Part shown: positions 1 to 11,928 of the stretch, one piece after another
Numbering within the stretch: position 1 is the stretch's first letter
Layout of the letters: each line of letters opens with the position of its first letter
DNA from: CAVVYJ01 sp963752495
GTDB taxonomy: Bacteria > Pseudomonadota > Gammaproteobacteria > Burkholderiales > Methylophilaceae
DNA length: 64,000 bases
Assembly: GCA_963752495.1 (NCBI GenBank)
Contig: CAVVYJ010000002.1
Span: forward strand, 1-64,000
Direction of reading: 5' to 3'
The notes under the pieces: generated by a model
What the model saw: only the letters and a program-made list of their open reading frames with translations
Database searches by the model: none
Told to the model about the DNA's origin: nothing
Made by a program: the position numbers and the translations under genes

Positions 1-240
1 ACCGCCTGTATCAACTACAGCCACGCCTTTGCTACCAACGATTACGCTGATATTGCAAATGTCTCCTTGGTAGCCTACATCAATATCCAAATGTTTACCA
101 TGATGCAAATAAATACCATCGCCAATATCTTCTAAAAATGCTGGATTAGAGCCAGCAGTTTTACCGCTAACACATCCAGCAACAAGCGATAGTAATATTA
201 ATAAATGTAAAAAAATTCGCATGCTTATGATTTGCTTCAT
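1..240 (-). CDS. MBL-fold hydrolase-like lipoprotein, N-terminal part (cut by window edge)
   Basis: The gene runs off the left edge; only about 80 N-terminal residues are visible, starting with ATG at 240. The start reads MKQIISMRIFLHLLILLSLV followed by AGC, a classical lipobox with Cys23 as the expected lipidated residue, so the product should be an outer- or inner-membrane lipoprotein. The following stretch, ending in VIVGSKGVAVVDTGG, is the typical opening beta-sheet of metallo-beta-lactamase fold enzymes, and resembles the family called quinoprotein relay system zinc metallohydrolase in methylotrophs. The zinc-binding HxHxDH motif lies outside the window, so the family call is inference. 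It is transcribed divergently from cytochrome b561 at 353. Confidence 0.6.
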   Translation of the reverse strand, partial: MKQIISMRIFLHLLILLSLVAGCVSGKTAGSNPAFLEDIGDGIYLHHGKHLDIDVGYQGDICNISVIVGSKGVAVVDTGG

Positions 241-352
241 TGGGTACTTTCAATTTTTTACAAATTAAAATGTTATGATTACCTGAACAAACTTGTTGTG
301 ATGATTGTCACACAAAACAAAAAAGATAAAATAATTTTTTAGAGGGGTGTTT

Positions 353-939
353 ATGACAAACCGTTATACCAAAACTGCAATTATCTTACACTGGCTTATT
401 GCTCTAGGTATTTTTGCAATGTTTGGCATTGGCTGGTATATGGCAGATTTGCCAAAGGAAGGTGCAAAGCAGTTAGCCTATGATATATTCGATTGGGGAG
501 TTTACACTTGGCAATTAAGCGAAGAAGCACCCCAAGAACATTCTACTTTAATCTACACAAATCCATTGGTGTCACCTTATTTGCGCTTATCGTAATCCGT
601 GTTTTATGGCGCCTCACACACAAGCCGCCCGCATTATTGGCGAGCTACAAAGCCATAGAGCGCAAAATAGCTACCGGTGCACACCATCTACTCTATTTAC
701 TGATGATAGCCTTGCCGTTGAGTGGCGTTATTATGGCCATCAACAGTAAATACGGCATCAAGTGGTTTGGCATCTCGTTTATTTCCGGTGCTGACAACAA
801 GCCTGCGCGTGATTTTTGGGTAGAAGTGCATGAAGTCATTGGATTTATTTTGTTAGTTATAGTTATCGTGCATATTCTAGGCGCGCTTAAACATAAATTT
901 ATCGATAAAGATGAAACCTTGAGGCGCATGTTGCCATAA
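353..939 (+). CDS. Cytochrome b561 family protein (one frameshift)
   Basis: A di-haem b-type cytochrome of the inner membrane, about 195 residues when repaired. The N-terminal part shows the first helix beginning at HWLIALGIFAMFGIGWYMAD; after the frameshift come NLHKSIG, the helix with AHHLLYLLMIALPLSG, and the last helix with VHEVIGFILLVIVIVHILG. These histidines are the expected haem ligands. ATG at 353 is preferred over GTG at 347 because AGAGGGG sits 6 bases before it. The reading frame breaks in the CCCC run at 530-533, where one C is missing relative to an intact frame; the two halves then join as SEEAP...PRTFYFNLHK. Members usually pass electrons between quinol and periplasmic partners; the partner here is unknown. 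Confidence 0.85.
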
Positions 940-973
940 GCAAAAAGCCCGCAAATGCGGGCTTTTTGCTTAT
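936..973. terminator. Bidirectional terminator between cytochrome b561 and infA
   Basis: A 17-bp perfect stem (936-952 with 957-973) around a four-base AAAT loop, with GCCCGC at the tip and A-rich/T-rich arms below it. It lies between the convergent 3' ends of cytochrome b561 and infA and can end transcription from both sides. Confidence 0.85.
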
Positions 974-987
974 CATCTTTACATAAG

Positions 988-1248
988 CTAGTAAGTTTTT
1001 CTTCTTGGTGTAAACGAACCACTACCGGCTTCAATATGCCTAAAGGTGATGCGGCCATTATTAATATCGTAAGGTGAAAGCTCAAGTGTCACTTTATCAC
1101 CCGCTAAAATACGAATATGGTTTTTCTTCATTTTTCCACCCGCATATGCAATAAGCTGATGTTCGTTTTCGAGAGTCACACGGTAGCGCGAATCAGGCAA
1201 TACTTCCATCACCACACCACTCATCTCAATTAATTCTTCTTTAGCCAA
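988..1248 (-). CDS. infA: Translation initiation factor IF-1
   Basis: An 86-residue OB-fold protein that binds the 30S ribosomal A site together with IF-2 and IF-3. The body contains the family signature [28 protein letters not shown] and SPYD...GRITFR. The start is taken as TTG at 1248, giving the standard [11 protein letters not shown] beginning, with GGAG six to nine bases upstream; a longer frame reaching 1308 adds unrelated residues. The C-terminal tail ([13 protein letters not shown]) is longer than that of the 72-residue E. coli protein, as seen in the extra IF-1 copies of betaproteobacteria. It stands alone, away from ribosomal protein genes, so it may be the second infA copy common in this class (inference). 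Confidence 0.92.
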   Translation of the reverse strand: MAKEELIEMSGVVMEVLPDSRYRVTLENEHQLIAYAGGKMKKNHIRILAGDKVTLELSPYDINNGRITFRHIEAGSGSFTPRRKTY

Positions 1249-1516
1249 AATGTCTCCAAAACCTGCATACAATTTAAAGTTGCGCGAAGTATAGGCTTGC
1301 AAGGCCAATTTAGCAACAAAAAAACTTGAAAAAACAATTATTTATGGGTTTTTATATAAATATTGCTTGTTATTATCGCTATTAGCGTGTACAAAGCCTG
1401 TTAGGCATTGGAATTTTCAAATTTTTAAGCAAATTTTTAAGTAAGTTAGGCTCATTAGATTTTAAAACCCAAATTTTCAGGGTGCCTCCCTTTTTAAAGT
1501 ATGAAAGATATAAGAT

Positions 1517-1720
1517 ATGGCAACAGGAATAGTTAAATGGTTTAATGATTCAAAAGGTTTTGGGTTCATTACTCCAGACGGCGGTGGTGACGATTTATTC
1601 GCGCACTTCTCAGCAATCGTTGATAGCGGTTACAAAAGTTTGAAAGAAAACGAAAAAGTAACTTTCGATATCACCGAAGGCCCAAAAGGTAAACAAGCTT
1701 CAAATATTCAAAAAGCTTAA
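1517..1720 (+). CDS. Cold-shock domain protein (CspA family)
   Basis: A 67-residue single cold-shock domain. RNP1 (KGFGFITP) and RNP2 (DLFAHFSAI) are intact, so it should bind single-stranded RNA or DNA as an RNA chaperone. The start gives [18 protein letters not shown], the family's usual opening. There is no strong Shine-Dalgarno directly upstream of ATG 1517. The gene is preceded by about 270 bases without another gene, AT-rich and with several poorly spaced promoter-like hexamers; a long structured leader, as in other cold-shock genes, is possible but I could not identify one with confidence. A strong terminator follows the gene. Confidence 0.95.
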   Translation: MATGIVKWFNDSKGFGFITPDGGGDDLFAHFSAIVDSGYKSLKENEKVTFDITEGPKGKQASNIQKA

Positions 1721-1756
1721 GTTACAATAAACCTGAGGCGTAAGCCTTAATTAAAA

Positions 1757-1782
1757 ATGGCCCATTGAGGGCCATTTTTTTC
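1757..1782 (+). terminator. Terminator after the cold-shock gene
   Basis: ATGGCCC (1757-1763), a five-base loop, GGGCCAT (1769-1775), then a run of T to 1781. A clear intrinsic terminator 36 bases after the stop codon. Confidence 0.9.
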
Positions 1783-1805
1783 TCTATCATTAAGTTAGTC
1801 AGCTA

Positions 1806-2528
1806 TCAAGAAACTCTGAATGGATGATTAGTAAGTATATTTAGAATATTTATTCCCAGTCTTGCTAGATTCCTAAAGTCAAAAAACAGTACACTGATTT
1901 GATAAGTGATGAGAAATAATAGTGGGTAGAATATTTCTGAACGTTGTTCGGAAAATCTAAACATAATTGATGATACTCTTGTTTTAATACATTCTCTATT
2001 CGCCAAATTAGCTACCAAGACACCAATAAAGGCACCGACCAGCAAGTCAGTAGCATAATGCACGCCTAAGTAAAGTCTGGGTAAAACAATGAAAATAAAC
2101 GTATAAAGAATCATCAAACGTCCTATTTTCTTTGATGCAAAATATACGCCTGCACTTATGCTAAAAAACAATGCAGCATGGTCGCTTGGAAATGATGAAA
2201 GGTTATCAAACCCGTTTGATAAGTAATATGGTAAGGTGAGGTGAAGATCTTGATTGAAAATTGGCCTTGGTCTGAATGGAAGCGTTAATGGCAAAACTCT
2301 CCCAATTAATACTGCAACAAAACTTCCGAAGAGAGTTGTAATCAATGCAATCCGGATTTTTTTCTGGTCTGCATCAGGTTTAAACCATAGGTACCAAATA
2401 GCTAAAGCTAGGACTCCACCTTTTAGAAGATGATTATCAGCAATTTCAAAAACAATAAGATCAAATAGCTTTGAATGCCTAACAAACTGATTAACAAATA
2501 ATGCAATGGATTCGTCGAATAAATTCAT
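1806..2528 (-). CDS. PAP2-family membrane phosphatase (undecaprenyl-diphosphatase/lipid phosphatase type)
   Basis: A 240-residue integral membrane protein with five or six hydrophobic segments. The three PAP2 phosphatase motifs appear in order: the first region ends in LPFRPRP, the second is SSFPSDHA with the catalytic His, and the third is PRLYLGVHYATDLLVGA with the nucleophilic His. The likely substrate is a lipid pyrophosphate or phosphate at the outer face of the inner membrane, such as undecaprenyl pyrophosphate (BcrC-like) or phosphatidate; the sequence alone does not decide. The first motif is short of its usual upstream Lys, which I did not find at the normal spacing. It is monocistronic, with AT-rich sequence on both sides. 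Confidence 0.85.
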   Translation of the reverse strand: MNLFDESIALFVNQFVRHSKLFDLIVFEIADNHLLKGGVLALAIWYLWFKPDADQKKIRIALITTLFGSFVAVLIGRVLPLTLPFRPRPIFNQDLHLTLPYYLSNGFDNLSSFPSDHAALFFSISAGVYFASKKIGRLMILYTFIFIVLPRLYLGVHYATDLLVGAFIGVLVANLANRECIKTRVSSIMFRFSEQRSEIFYPLLFLITYQISVLFFDFRNLARLGINILNILTNHPFRVS

Positions 2529-2644
2529 TTTTTTACCTTGATATTGCCTATTAAATTGATTGGTTAGCTACCGACTAATTCAGCAGAATTAAATTTAACT
2601 CCCGATGCGATTGTAAGCCTACTGTCTTATAAAAGCTAATAAAG

Positions 2645-3709
2645 CTATCTATGGTACTTCTCACTTTGTGCTCTTACTGCGGATATCATAGCTGCAGCAT
2701 TTTCTGGCGGTGTCCATTGCGTAATCCCATGACCCAGGTTAAATACATGTCCATTGCCTTTGCCATAACGCTCTAGAATATTTGCCACTTCATTTTCAAT
2801 TGCCTCTGGCGTGCTGAGTAAAATAGCTGGATCCATATTGCCTTGCAATGCGACTTTATCGCCTACGCGCTTGCGCGCTTCGCCAATATCCACGGTCCAG
2901 TCCAAGCCCAGTGCATCTGCACCAATTTCTGCCTGTGCTTCTAGCCACAGCGCGCCGCCTTTGGTGAAAACAATGCGCGGTACTACTCGGTCATTTGCGG
3001 TGCGCGTTAATCCGTTCAGGATTTTTTGCATGTAGTTGAGCGAAAACTCGGTGTAAGCGTTGTGCGAAAGCGCACCGCCCCAAGAGTCAAATATCATCAC
3101 TGCTTGTGCACCTGCAGCAATTTGCGCGTTTAGATACTGCATCACTGTTTGTGCCGTGATATCCAGAATATGATGCAATAAATCTGGCCGTGCATATGCC
3201 ATTTTTTTGATGGTGAGGAAATCCGTACCGCCTTTGCCTTCAACCATATAGGTAGCGAGTGTCCATGGGCTACCCGCGAAACCAATAAGCGGCACTCGTC
3301 CATTCAACGCCTTGCGAATGCTGGAAACCGCATCAAACACGTATTGCAACTTGGCCATATCCGGCACAGACAATTTTTTAATATCGGCCTCTTCCGTCAA
3401 TGTGCGTTCAAATTTTGGGCCTTCGCCTTCCTCAAAATACAGCCCCAAGCCCATTGCATCGGGCACAGTGAGAATATCGGAGAACAAAATGGAAGCGTCT
3501 AACAGCGGGTAGCGATCAAGTGGCTGGATAGTGACTTCAGTGGCAAAATCCGGGTTTTTGCAAAGTTGTAAAAAACTACCTGCCGTTTTGCGGCTCATCC
3601 GATACTCTGGCAAATAGCGCCCCGCCTGACGCATCATCCATACAGGTGTGTAATCTGTTGGCTGGCGCATTAAGGCGCGTAAAAAAGTATCATTTTGTAA
3701 TGTTGTCAT
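2645..3709 (-). CDS. hemE: Uroporphyrinogen decarboxylase
   Basis: Converts uroporphyrinogen III to coproporphyrinogen III by removing four carboxyl groups, in the cytoplasm, as part of haem synthesis. The 354-residue length is normal. The N-terminal signature [14 protein letters not shown] carries the substrate-binding Arg residues, and [13 protein letters not shown] is the second family signature; FNLGHGI near the end carries the conserved His. The ATG at 3709 starts [13 protein letters not shown], matching the family opening. It is downstream of gltBD on the same strand but separated from it by a terminator, so it is probably transcribed on its own. hemL lies 6 kb away, on the same strand. 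Confidence 0.97.
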   Translation of the reverse strand: MTTLQNDTFLRALMRQPTDYTPVWMMRQAGRYLPEYRMSRKTAGSFLQLCKNPDFATEVTIQPLDRYPLLDASILFSDILTVPDAMGLGLYFEEGEGPKFERTLTEEADIKKLSVPDMAKLQYVFDAVSSIRKALNGRVPLIGFAGSPWTLATYMVEGKGGTDFLTIKKMAYARPDLLHHILDITAQTVMQYLNAQIAAGAQAVMIFDSWGGALSHNAYTEFSLNYMQKILNGLTRTANDRVVPRIVFTKGGALWLEAQAEIGADALGLDWTVDIGEARKRVGDKVALQGNMDPAILLSTPEAIENEVANILERYGKGNGHVFNLGHGITQWTPPENAAAMISAVRAQSEKYHR

Positions 3710-3722
3710 TATTAACTCTCAA

Positions 3723-3758
3723 AAAAATTGGGGATACATTGCAAACACTTGTATCCCC
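3723..3758 (-). terminator. Terminator after gltD
   Basis: On the minus strand a 9-bp stem (3758-3750 with 3738-3730, GGGGATACA type) is followed by AATTTTTTT. It lies 24 bases after the gltD stop and before hemE, so it separates the glutamate synthase operon from hemE. Confidence 0.85.
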
Positions 3759-3781
3759 TTTATTCTACTGCTGACCTTAGA

Positions 3782-5221
3782 TTAGCGTGGTAAGTCGGTC
3801 GAGCCCATTAAAAACTCATCAACAGCACGTGCGCATTGACGACCTTCACGTATTGCCCACACAACTAGAGATTGTCCGCGACGCATATCACCTGCTGCAA
3901 ATACTTTTTCTTTGTTGGTTTTGTAGCTTTCTGAACCTTCAGTGACCGCTTTAGCATTGCCACGCGCATCTTTTTCAACGCCAAATGCATCCAACACTTT
4001 TTGTACAGGCGAAACAAATCCCATGGCAAGCAACACCAAATCTGCGGGAATGGTAAATTCTGAACCTGCAACCTCAACCATTTTTCCATCAACCCATTCC
4101 ACTTTAGCGCCGACCAAATGCGTCACTTTGCCGTTTTCGCCAATTAATCTTTTAGTGGTAATCGACCAATCACGGTTTGCGCCTTCTTCATGTGAACTTG
4201 ATGTGCGAAGCTTTAGCGGCCAGTTTGGCCATACCAAGAACTTGTTTTCCTTTTCTGGCGGCTGTGGCATCAATTCAAATTGTGTAACGCTCAGTGCACC
4301 ATGACGATTCGACGTTCCCACACAGTCAGAACCTGTATCACCGCCACCAATTACCACCACATGTTTATTAGTTGCCTTAACCTGATTTGGCAAAATATCA
4401 CCAGCGTTTACTTTATTTTGCGCAGGCAAAAAGTCCATGGCGAACATTACCCCATCCAGCTCACGACCTTCCACCGGTAAATCACGCGGAAATTCTGCAC
4501 CCCCAGCTAACACAATCGCATCAAATTCTTTTTGCAAATCCTCAGCGCTCACATCACCATCACCGCTTGCACCAACTTGCTGATTTACCCGAAATTCCAC
4601 ACCTTCTACTTCCATCTGCTTGATGCGCCGATCTATGTGTGATTTTTCCATTTTGAAATCAGGAATACCATAGCGCAGCAAGCCACCAATACGGCTGTTT
4701 TTTTCAAAAACCACAACGCTGTGGCCTGCACGCGCAAGTTGTTGTGCACTAGCCAGACCTGATGGACCAGACCCTACTACGGCAATTTTTTTTCCCGTCT
4801 TGTTAGCTGGCGGTTGTGGTAAAACCCAATTATTTTCCCAAGCTTTATCAATAATCGCATGCTCAATAGATTTAATACCGACCGCGTCATTATTGATATT
4901 TAACGTACATGCCGCTTCGCACGGGGCGGGGCAGATACGTCCAGTAAACTCTGGAAAGTTATTTGTCGAGTGCAACACATCAATCGCATTACGCCAGTCT
5001 TGGTGATAAACCAAATCGTTAAAATCAGGAATAATATTATTGACTGGGCAGCCCGAAGTACAAAATGGGATGCCACAATCCATACAGCGCGCACCTTGCT
5101 GCTTAGCTTGGTCATCAGTTAAATGTAGTACAAACTCTTTATAATTCTTTACGCGATCTTCGACGGGTAAATTCGCCTCGGACAAACGTGTGAATTCCAT
5201 AAACCCAGTAATCTTACCCAT
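3782..5221 (-). CDS. gltD: Glutamate synthase (NADPH), small subunit
   Basis: The 479-residue beta subunit takes electrons from NADPH and passes them through FAD and iron-sulphur clusters to the large subunit. The N-terminal region has the cysteine cluster [17 protein letters not shown] and a second set in [12 protein letters not shown], both ligating 4Fe-4S clusters. [17 protein letters not shown] at about residue 150 is the FAD-binding Rossmann motif, [12 protein letters not shown] the NADPH-binding one, and [16 protein letters not shown] the conserved C-terminal FAD segment. It starts 18 bases after the gltB stop, the usual gltBD order. Confidence 0.97.
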   Translation of the reverse strand: MGKITGFMEFTRLSEANLPVEDRVKNYKEFVLHLTDDQAKQQGARCMDCGIPFCTSGCPVNNIIPDFNDLVYHQDWRNAIDVLHSTNNFPEFTGRICPAPCEAACTLNINNDAVGIKSIEHAIIDKAWENNWVLPQPPANKTGKKIAVVGSGPSGLASAQQLARAGHSVVVFEKNSRIGGLLRYGIPDFKMEKSHIDRRIKQMEVEGVEFRVNQQVGASGDGDVSAEDLQKEFDAIVLAGGAEFPRDLPVEGRELDGVMFAMDFLPAQNKVNAGDILPNQVKATNKHVVVIGGGDTGSDCVGTSNRHGALSVTQFELMPQPPEKENKFLVWPNWPLKLRTSSSHEEGANRDWSITTKRLIGENGKVTHLVGAKVEWVDGKMVEVAGSEFTIPADLVLLAMGFVSPVQKVLDAFGVEKDARGNAKAVTEGSESYKTNKEKVFAAGDMRRGQSLVVWAIREGRQCARAVDEFLMGSTDLPR

Positions 5222-5239
5222 ATGTAAAGCCTTTATCCA

Positions 5240-8200
5240 TTATGCTGCTTCCTTACTTGCTGCTGCCGCCAATTCTGTCAGCGCACGTTTATATTCATGT
5301 GGCATCACTTTCACAAATTTGGAACGTTCTGTATTCCAGTCTGCCAAAATTGATTTGGCTCTAGTGCTGCCGGTGTAATTTGCATGATTTTCAATCATGG
5401 ATTTAAGTAGCGTCTCATCAGCTTGGCCCATGTGTTGAATGGCGCCCACACTTGCTTCTGCTGATTCTACTTTTTCTAGCGCAACCATACTCATATTGCA
5501 GCGTTTGGCAAACACTCCATCAACATCATAAACATAGGCAACACCGCCACTCATGCCTGCTGCAAAGTTCTGGCCAGTAACGCCTAGCACCACCACCGTG
5601 CCGCCTGTCATATATTCGCAACCATGGTTACCAACACCTTCTACCACTGCCGAGGCGCCAGAATTACGTACACAGAAACGCTCTCCTGCAACACCACTAA
5701 AATAGGCTTCACCCGTTGTTGCACCGTACATGACGGTGTTTCCGATAATAATGTTTTCATAGGAAACACCACGGAAAATTTTGGGTGGTTTGATAATTAT
5801 TTTACCGCCACACAAGCCTTTTCCAACATAGTCGTTACCTTCACCAGTCAAATCAAAGGTAACGCCCTTGGCTAAAAATGCACCAAAGCTTTGCCCAGAT
5901 GTACCGCTAAAATTAACGCGTATCGTGTCATGCGGCAAACCCTCGTTACCGTAGCGACGGGCTACCTCATGCGATAGCATTGTTCCAACTGTACGATTAG
6001 TGTTGAGAATAGGGATATCAAAGGCTATCTTCTCACCTTTTTCCAACGCGTCTTTTGCCTGTGCAATCAACTTGTTATCCAGTGCGTTTACCAAGCCATG
6101 ATCTTGGCTCTCTGTATTGCGACGCGATACACTCTCTGGCATATCCGGCTGATGGAAAATTTTACTGAAATCCAAACCATGAATTTTCCAATGTTCGATA
6201 CCTTTTTGCATATCCAGCAAATCTGTACGGCCTATTAAATCGCTGAATTTAGCAACACCCAGATTTGCCATCAGTTCACGCACTTCTTCTGCAATAAAGA
6301 AGAAGAAATTGACGACATGCTCTGGCTGACCAGTGAATTTTTTGCGTAGTTCAGGGTCTTGCGTAGCAACGCCAACAGGACAAGTGTTAAGATGACATTT
6401 GCGCATCATAATACAGCCTTCAACTACCAATGGCGCCGTTGCAAATCCAAATTCATCTGCACCCAATAATGCGCCAATCACTACATCACGACCCGTTTTA
6501 ATTTGACCATCCACTTGAACAACCACACGACCACGCAGTTGATTTAATACAAGCGTCTGTTGAGTTTCTGAAAGACCCAGCTCCCACGGCGTGCCAGCAT
6601 GCTTGATTGAAGATATAGGCGAAGCACCGGTACCACCATCGTGACCAGCAATTACGATATGATCCGACTTGGCCTTTGCCACACCAGCCGCCACAGTACC
6701 AACGCCGGTTTCTGACACCAATTTGACTGAAATAGATGCTTTTGGATTAGCATTTTTCAAATCATGGATCAGTTGCGCCAAGTCTTCAATCGAATAAATG
6801 TCATGGTGCGGCGGTGGCGAAATTAAGCCTACACCAGGCACAGAGAAACGTAGCTTAGCAATATACGCCGAAACTTTGTGTCCGGGCAATTGACCGCCTT
6901 CACCCGGTTTTGCACCTTGCGCCATTTTGATTTGAATTTGATCAGCCGAAGTTAAATATTCGGCAGTAACCCCAAATCGTCCAGATGCGACTTGCTTAAT
7001 GCGAGAACGTAAAGAATCACCCGCTTTAAGTGGTATGTTGCTTTGAATAATATTGTCGCCAATCACTTTCGCTAAAGTGGTATCCGTTGCAACTGGAATA
7101 AAACGTTTTGCATCCTCCCCACCTTCACCCGTATTGGATTTACCGCCAATACGGTTCATGGCGATTGCTAACGTTGCATGCGCCTCTGTTGAAATAGATC
7201 CAAGTGACATCGCGCCTGTTGCAAAACGTTTTACGATTTCTTTTGCGGATTCAACTTGATCAAGCGGAATAGGTTGTTCTTTTGGCTTAAACTCAAAAAG
7301 CCCACGCAAAGTCATGTGCCTACGAGACTGGTCATTGATGAGTTTTGCATACTCTTTAAACGTTTCATACTTATTCGTGCGGGTAGCGTTCTGTAGCTTT
7401 GAAATCGATTCCGGAGTCCACATATGCTGCTCGCCACGCACACGGAAGGCATACTCACCACCAGCATCCAGCGCATTAGATAGCACAGGGTCGTTTCCAA
7501 ATGCTGCATTATGCAAACGTAGCGTTTCTTCCGCTACTTCATCTAAACCTATACCTTCGATATTGCTGGTAGTGCCAGTAAAATATTTACTGATAAAGTT
7601 ACTATTTAAGCCAATCGCTTCAAAAATTTGTGCCCCGCAATAAGACTGGTAAGTTGAAATGCCCATTTTAGACATGACTTTATACATACCTTTGCCGATG
7701 GCTTTAACAAATTTTTTGTTTGCGTCATAGGTATCATTCGTCATGCTTGCGATTGTTTCATATGCCAACCAAGGACAAACCGCCTCTGCACCATAGCCTG
7801 CTAACAAGGCGAAATGATGCACCTCACGCGCAGAACCTGTATCAACCACCAAGCCAGTACTGGTTCGCAAGCCTGCTTTTACTAAGTGTTCATGCGTGGC
7901 AGCGCATGCTAACAATGCAGGTATCGCAATATGATCCTTGCTCATTGAGCGATCGGACAGTATTAAGACATTATATTTGTCTCTCACCGCTTGTTCAGCT
8001 GCGTAACAAAGCTTTTCAATGGCGGCTTTCATGCCTTGCTTACCCTGATTTGCAGGGTAGGTCATGTCTAGCGTCATGGCACTGTATGCGCCTTGAGTAA
8101 TCGCCTCTATATTTTTTAGTTTTGCAAAATCCTCTGCGCTCAGCACCGGCTGACTGGCTTCCAAGCGAATCGCTGGTTTAGTTTCATCTACGCCTAGCAA

Positions 8201-9877
8201 GTTTGGCTTTGGCCCAATGAACGTTACAAGCGACATCACCAGCTCTTCACGTATCGGATCAATTGGCGGGTTAGTCACCTGTGCAAAAAGCTGTTTGAAA
8301 TAGTTGTAAAGTAGCTTCGGTTTATCTGAGAGTACGGGCAGTGCAGCATCATTACCCATCGAACCTGCACCTTCTTCGCCGTTATCTATCATTGGCTGCA
8401 AGATAAATTTAATATCCTCTTGCGTATAACCAAAGGCCTGCTGTGTATCCAGCAACGATTCTTTTAACTCAAACTTATCATCTTCCTCAGCCAAATCGCC
8501 CAAGAAATAACGTGATTCTTCAATCCATTTTCTGTAAGGTTTAGCGGTGGCAAGCTCTTTTTTAACCTCTTCGTCATCAATAATGCGACCCTGCTCCATA
8601 TCAATTAGGAACATTTTGCCAGGTTGCAACCGCCATTTTTTAACGATTTTTTCCTGTGGGAATGTAATCACACCCATTTCAGAGGCCATCATGACAATAT
8701 CATCATCTGTTACCAAATAGCGCGCAGGGCGCAGACCATTTCTGTCTAAGGTAGCGCCAATCATACGGCCGTCAGTAAACGCAACGGCTGCCGGGCCATC
8801 CCAAGGCTCCATCAATGCCGCGTGATATTCATAAAAGGCGCGACGGTCTTCATCCATCAATGGATTATTATTCCAAGCTTCTGGAATCAACAGCATCATG
8901 GCATGTGGCAGACTATAGCCACCAGCAACCAGCAACTCTAAGCAATTATCAAAGCAGGCTGAATCCGACTGGCCTTCAGCGATTAGTGGCCAAAGCTTAT
9001 CCAAGTCCTCGCCAATCACGGCGGATTTCATGGTTTCGTGGCGCGCCGCCATCCAGTTCACATTACCTTGCACGGTATTAATTTCACCGTTGTGCGCAAT
9101 CATACGGAATGGGTGCGCAAGATCCCAAGCGGGGAAAGTGTTGGTTGAAAAACGTTGATGCACCAGTGCCAGCGCTGAAATCACACTTTCATCGGCTAAA
9201 TCCTGATAATAAATTCCCACCTCGTTCGCAAGCAACATGCCTTTGTACACAATTGTACGGCTCGAAAGTGAAGGAACATAAAAAGCAGCTTTATCATTTA
9301 ATTTAAGGGCGCGAACCGCGTGCTCAATGCGCTTGCGTATCACAAAACATTTGCGCTCAAAAACGTTCTGGTCATTAACAGCGCTTGCGATAAATACTTG
9401 ACGCATTACCGGCTCCACATCGCGCGCAGCATCGGCAATATTACGATTGTCGATTGGCACATCACGCCAGCCTAGTAGTGTTTGTTTTTCTTCCGCAATA
9501 ATTTTGGCAAATATAGCCTCGCATGCTTGCCGGCTTTTGGGATTCTGCGGCAAAAATATATTACCGACAGCATATTGTCCGATTTGTGGCAAATTAAAGC
9601 CGCATTTTGCTGATTCTTTGCGTAAGAATGCGTCTGGTAATTGTATGAGCAGACCCGCACCATCTCCCAGTTTCGGGTCATAACCCGTCGCACCACGGTG
9701 TGTTAAATTAGTGAGCAACTCCAAACCTTGTTGAACAATTTGATGGCTTTTTTTACCTTTAATATGCGCAACAAAACCGACGCCGCAGGCATCATGTTCG
9801 TTTGCCGGATTGTATAAGCCTTGGCTAGCAGGTGCTAAGCCCAAGCTCGTGGTTGGACTACCTTGATTTATTGCCAT
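5240..9877 (-). CDS. gltB: Glutamate synthase (NADPH), large subunit
   Basis: The 1545-residue alpha subunit makes two glutamates from glutamine and 2-oxoglutarate. The N-terminal domain is a class II glutaminase whose nucleophile is Cys31 in [12 protein letters not shown], exposed after removal of a 30-residue propeptide. The central and FMN-binding domains follow, with [18 protein letters not shown] and the 3Fe-4S ligands in [15 protein letters not shown]. The C-terminal part is the beta-helix domain rich in glycine ([19 protein letters not shown]). Length and domain order are normal and the frame is intact. With gltD it forms the GOGAT operon and the main route of ammonium assimilation together with glutamine synthetase. 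Confidence 0.98.
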   Translation of the reverse strand: MAINQGSPTTSLGLAPASQGLYNPANEHDACGVGFVAHIKGKKSHQIVQQGLELLTNLTHRGATGYDPKLGDGAGLLIQLPDAFLRKESAKCGFNLPQIGQYAVGNIFLPQNPKSRQACEAIFAKIIAEEKQTLLGWRDVPIDNRNIADAARDVEPVMRQVFIASAVNDQNVFERKCFVIRKRIEHAVRALKLNDKAAFYVPSLSSRTIVYKGMLLANEVGIYYQDLADESVISALALVHQRFSTNTFPAWDLAHPFRMIAHNGEINTVQGNVNWMAARHETMKSAVIGEDLDKLWPLIAEGQSDSACFDNCLELLVAGGYSLPHAMMLLIPEAWNNNPLMDEDRRAFYEYHAALMEPWDGPAAVAFTDGRMIGATLDRNGLRPARYLVTDDDIVMMASEMGVITFPQEKIVKKWRLQPGKMFLIDMEQGRIIDDEEVKKELATAKPYRKWIEESRYFLGDLAEEDDKFELKESLLDTQQAFGYTQEDIKFILQPMIDNGEEGAGSMGNDAALPVLSDKPKLLYNYFKQLFAQVTNPPIDPIREELVMSLVTFIGPKPNLLGVDETKPAIRLEASQPVLSAEDFAKLKNIEAITQGAYSAMTLDMTYPANQGKQGMKAAIEKLCYAAEQAVRDKYNVLILSDRSMSKDHIAIPALLACAATHEHLVKAGLRTSTGLVVDTGSAREVHHFALLAGYGAEAVCPWLAYETIASMTNDTYDANKKFVKAIGKGMYKVMSKMGISTYQSYCGAQIFEAIGLNSNFISKYFTGTTSNIEGIGLDEVAEETLRLHNAAFGNDPVLSNALDAGGEYAFRVRGEQHMWTPESISKLQNATRTNKYETFKEYAKLINDQSRRHMTLRGLFEFKPKEQPIPLDQVESAKEIVKRFATGAMSLGSISTEAHATLAIAMNRIGGKSNTGEGGEDAKRFIPVATDTTLAKVIGDNIIQSNIPLKAGDSLRSRIKQVASGRFGVTAEYLTSADQIQIKMAQGAKPGEGGQLPGHKVSAYIAKLRFSVPGVGLISPPPHHDIYSIEDLAQLIHDLKNANPKASISVKLVSETGVGTVAAGVAKAKSDHIVIAGHDGGTGASPISSIKHAGTPWELGLSETQQTLVLNQLRGRVVVQVDGQIKTGRDVVIGALLGADEFGFATAPLVVEGCIMMRKCHLNTCPVGVATQDPELRKKFTGQPEHVVNFFFFIAEEVRELMANLGVAKFSDLIGRTDLLDMQKGIEHWKIHGLDFSKIFHQPDMPESVSRRNTESQDHGLVNALDNKLIAQAKDALEKGEKIAFDIPILNTNRTVGTMLSHEVARRYGNEGLPHDTIRVNFSGTSGQSFGAFLAKGVTFDLTGEGNDYVGKGLCGGKIIIKPPKIFRGVSYENIIIGNTVMYGATTGEAYFSGVAGERFCVRNSGASAVVEGVGNHGCEYMTGGTVVVLGVTGQNFAAGMSGGVAYVYDVDGVFAKRCNMSMVALEKVESAEASVGAIQHMGQADETLLKSMIENHANYTGSTRAKSILADWNTERSKFVKVMPHEYKRALTELAAAASKEAA

Positions 9878-9964
9878 AATATCTGATTCACAAAACGTTT
9901 AGCGGAACCTTCAATAATACCGTTAAATCGCCTTGCTATCAATTACATAGCCAAGTTTTTATGA

Positions 9965-11263
9965 TTAAATCTGCTGAAATGCTTTTTCTGCAGCAGCGAT
10001 TGTCGCTGCAATGTCATCATCCGTATGTGCAGCGGAAACAAAACCTGCCTCAAAAGCAGATGGGCCAAGGTAAATACCACTATCTAACATGTGGTGAAAA
10101 AATTTATTGAATGCGGCTTTATCGCACGTCATCATTTCGGCAAAACTACTTGGAATTTTGTTGTTAAAGTACAAACCAAACATGCCGCCGACGCTTTGGG
10201 CAGTGAACGGCACACCTGCCTTGGAAGCCGCGCCAATTAATCCTTGCATGAGTTTTGCAGTTTGTGCTGTTAAGCGCGCGTGAAAGCCTTCTGCCTGAAC
10301 TAATTTGAGCGTTGCCAAACCCGCAGAAACCGCCACTGGGTTGCCCGACAGCGTGCCGGCTTGATACACTTTACCGAGCGGAGCGAGCACGCTCATAATG
10401 TCTTTTCTGCCGCCAAACGCCCCTACTGGCAAGCCACCGCCAATCACTTTACCCAACGTCGTCATGTCGGGTTTAATGTTGTAAAGCGCTTGCGCGCCGC
10501 CCAAAGCCACGCGAAAACCCGTCATAACTTCGTCAAAAATCAGCACCGTGCCGTGTTTGGTGCAAAGCGCGCGCAGCGTTTGCAAAAACGCCATGGTGGG
10601 TACCACCAAATTCATATTACCCACGACTGGCTCGATAATGACACAAGCGATTTCGTCGCCCGATTTTTTAAACAACTCTTCAAGTTGTTGTGTATTGTTA
10701 TATTCCAACGTGAGCGTATGCGCGGCAACGCTGGCTGGCACACCGCCAGAATCGGGCTCGCCAAAGGTGAGCAAACCTGAACCAGCCTTTACCAACAAGC
10801 CGTCAGAATGGCCGTGATAACAACCTTCAAACTTCACAATTTTGTCGCGCCCAGTAAAACCACGCGCGGTGCGAATCGCACTCATGGTCGCCTCGGTGCC
10901 GCTGCTGTTTAAGCGTACTTGCTCCATGCTAGGCACTAGCTTGTTAATTTCCTCTGCCATTTCCAGCTCTAAGCCCGTCGGCGCGCCAAAACTTAAAGAG
11001 TTAGCCGCCGCTGCTTGCACCGCCGCAATCACCTCAGGGTGCGCATGACCAACAATCATCGGCCCCCAAGAATTAATATAGTCTATATATTCCTTACCAT
11101 CGACATCCCAAAGCTTTGAGCCAAAGCCTTTTTTAAAGAACACCGGCGTACCGCCCACGCTGCGAAATGCGCGCACGGGTGAATTAACTCCGCCTGGAAT
11201 AAGTTTTTGTGATTTTTCGAAGAGAACTTTATTTTGAGAAGTCATGGGGGTTTGTGATGTCAT
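9965..11263 (-). CDS. hemL: Glutamate-1-semialdehyde 2,1-aminomutase
   Basis: A pyridoxal-phosphate enzyme that turns glutamate-1-semialdehyde into 5-aminolevulinate, the C5 route into haem. The 432-residue protein has the class III aminotransferase layout: [15 protein letters not shown] near the start, [25 protein letters not shown], the cofactor-aspartate segment [11 protein letters not shown], and [18 protein letters not shown] with the Schiff-base lysine. Two starts are possible: ATG 11263 or a second ATG six codons later (11245), which gives a more usual N-terminus. The first ATG overlaps the thiE stop by four bases (ATGA), which suggests translational coupling downstream of thiDE. Confidence 0.97.
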   Translation of the reverse strand: MTSQTPMTSQNKVLFEKSQKLIPGGVNSPVRAFRSVGGTPVFFKKGFGSKLWDVDGKEYIDYINSWGPMIVGHAHPEVIAAVQAAAANSLSFGAPTGLELEMAEEINKLVPSMEQVRLNSSGTEATMSAIRTARGFTGRDKIVKFEGCYHGHSDGLLVKAGSGLLTFGEPDSGGVPASVAAHTLTLEYNNTQQLEELFKKSGDEIACVIIEPVVGNMNLVVPTMAFLQTLRALCTKHGTVLIFDEVMTGFRVALGGAQALYNIKPDMTTLGKVIGGGLPVGAFGGRKDIMSVLAPLGKVYQAGTLSGNPVAVSAGLATLKLVQAEGFHARLTAQTAKLMQGLIGAASKAGVPFTAQSVGGMFGLYFNNKIPSSFAEMMTCDKAAFNKFFHHMLDSGIYLGPSAFEAGFVSAAHTDDDIAATIAAAEKAFQQI

Positions 11264-11916
11264 GGTTTTTTTAAAATTGAAATAAATTGTTGCGCCGTGT
11301 TTTGTATCTCATCTACAGCTTTAGTTTCGTCCATTTGGCGCGAGCCAAAAAGTGCATTCACAACTGCAATCGCATCTGCGCCAGCATTTACAACGTTAGT
11401 AGCGTTATCAAGCGTAATCCCACCTATTGCTACAAGTGGAATGTGTATGATTTTTTTTGCTTCCGCAAATAAACTTAGTGGCGTATGCACGGCATTCGGT
11501 TTAGTGCTGCTACTAAAGCATGCGCCAAATGCTACATAACTCGCACCTTCTGCCTGCGCTTTTATTGCCAAGTCTAATTGGTTGTAACAAGAAGCACCGA
11601 TGATTCTATCTGTCCCCAGCAAACGCCTCGCGGCACTCAAACTGCAATCTGTGGCTCCCAAATGCAATCCATCGGCGTCAATCTGCGCGCACAAATCCAA
11701 ATGATTATTGATAATTAGCGGTACATTGTAGCTGCGACACAAAGCCAATAAGGCGCTTGCCTGCTGCAGACGTAAATTACCTTCCGCTGTTTTATTGCGA
11801 TATTGTAAAAGACTCACACCGCCCTTGAGTGCAGCCTCCACCTTATTGCAAAGCACTTGTGTGTTAGGCTCATCAGGTGTAACTGCGTACAAACCGCTAA
11901 TGTGGTTATGTGCCAT
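11260..11916 (-). CDS. thiE: Thiamine-phosphate synthase
   Basis: Joins hydroxymethylpyrimidine pyrophosphate and thiazole phosphate to form thiamine phosphate. The 218-residue TIM barrel shows LLQYRNK near the start (pyrophosphate side), [21 protein letters not shown] with the metal and substrate ligands, IGASCYN, and the phosphate-binding AIGGITLDN. It lies 12 bases downstream of thiD on the same strand and overlaps hemL by four bases, so thiD-thiE-hemL form a probable operon. No TPP riboswitch is visible upstream of thiD. Confidence 0.94.
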   Translation of the reverse strand: MAHNHISGLYAVTPDEPNTQVLCNKVEAALKGGVSLLQYRNKTAEGNLRLQQASALLALCRSYNVPLIINNHLDLCAQIDADGLHLGATDCSLSAARRLLGTDRIIGASCYNQLDLAIKAQAEGASYVAFGACFSSSTKPNAVHTPLSLFAEAKKIIHIPLVAIGGITLDNATNVVNAGADAIAVVNALFGSRQMDETKAVDEIQNTAQQFISILKKP

Positions 11917-11928
11917 AGCGTGGCGCTA

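Noticed and set aside
1249..1516. A defined cold-shock leader or cold-box upstream of the cold-shock gene
   Set aside because: The sequence is AT-rich with several weak hexamers; I could not identify a clear element.
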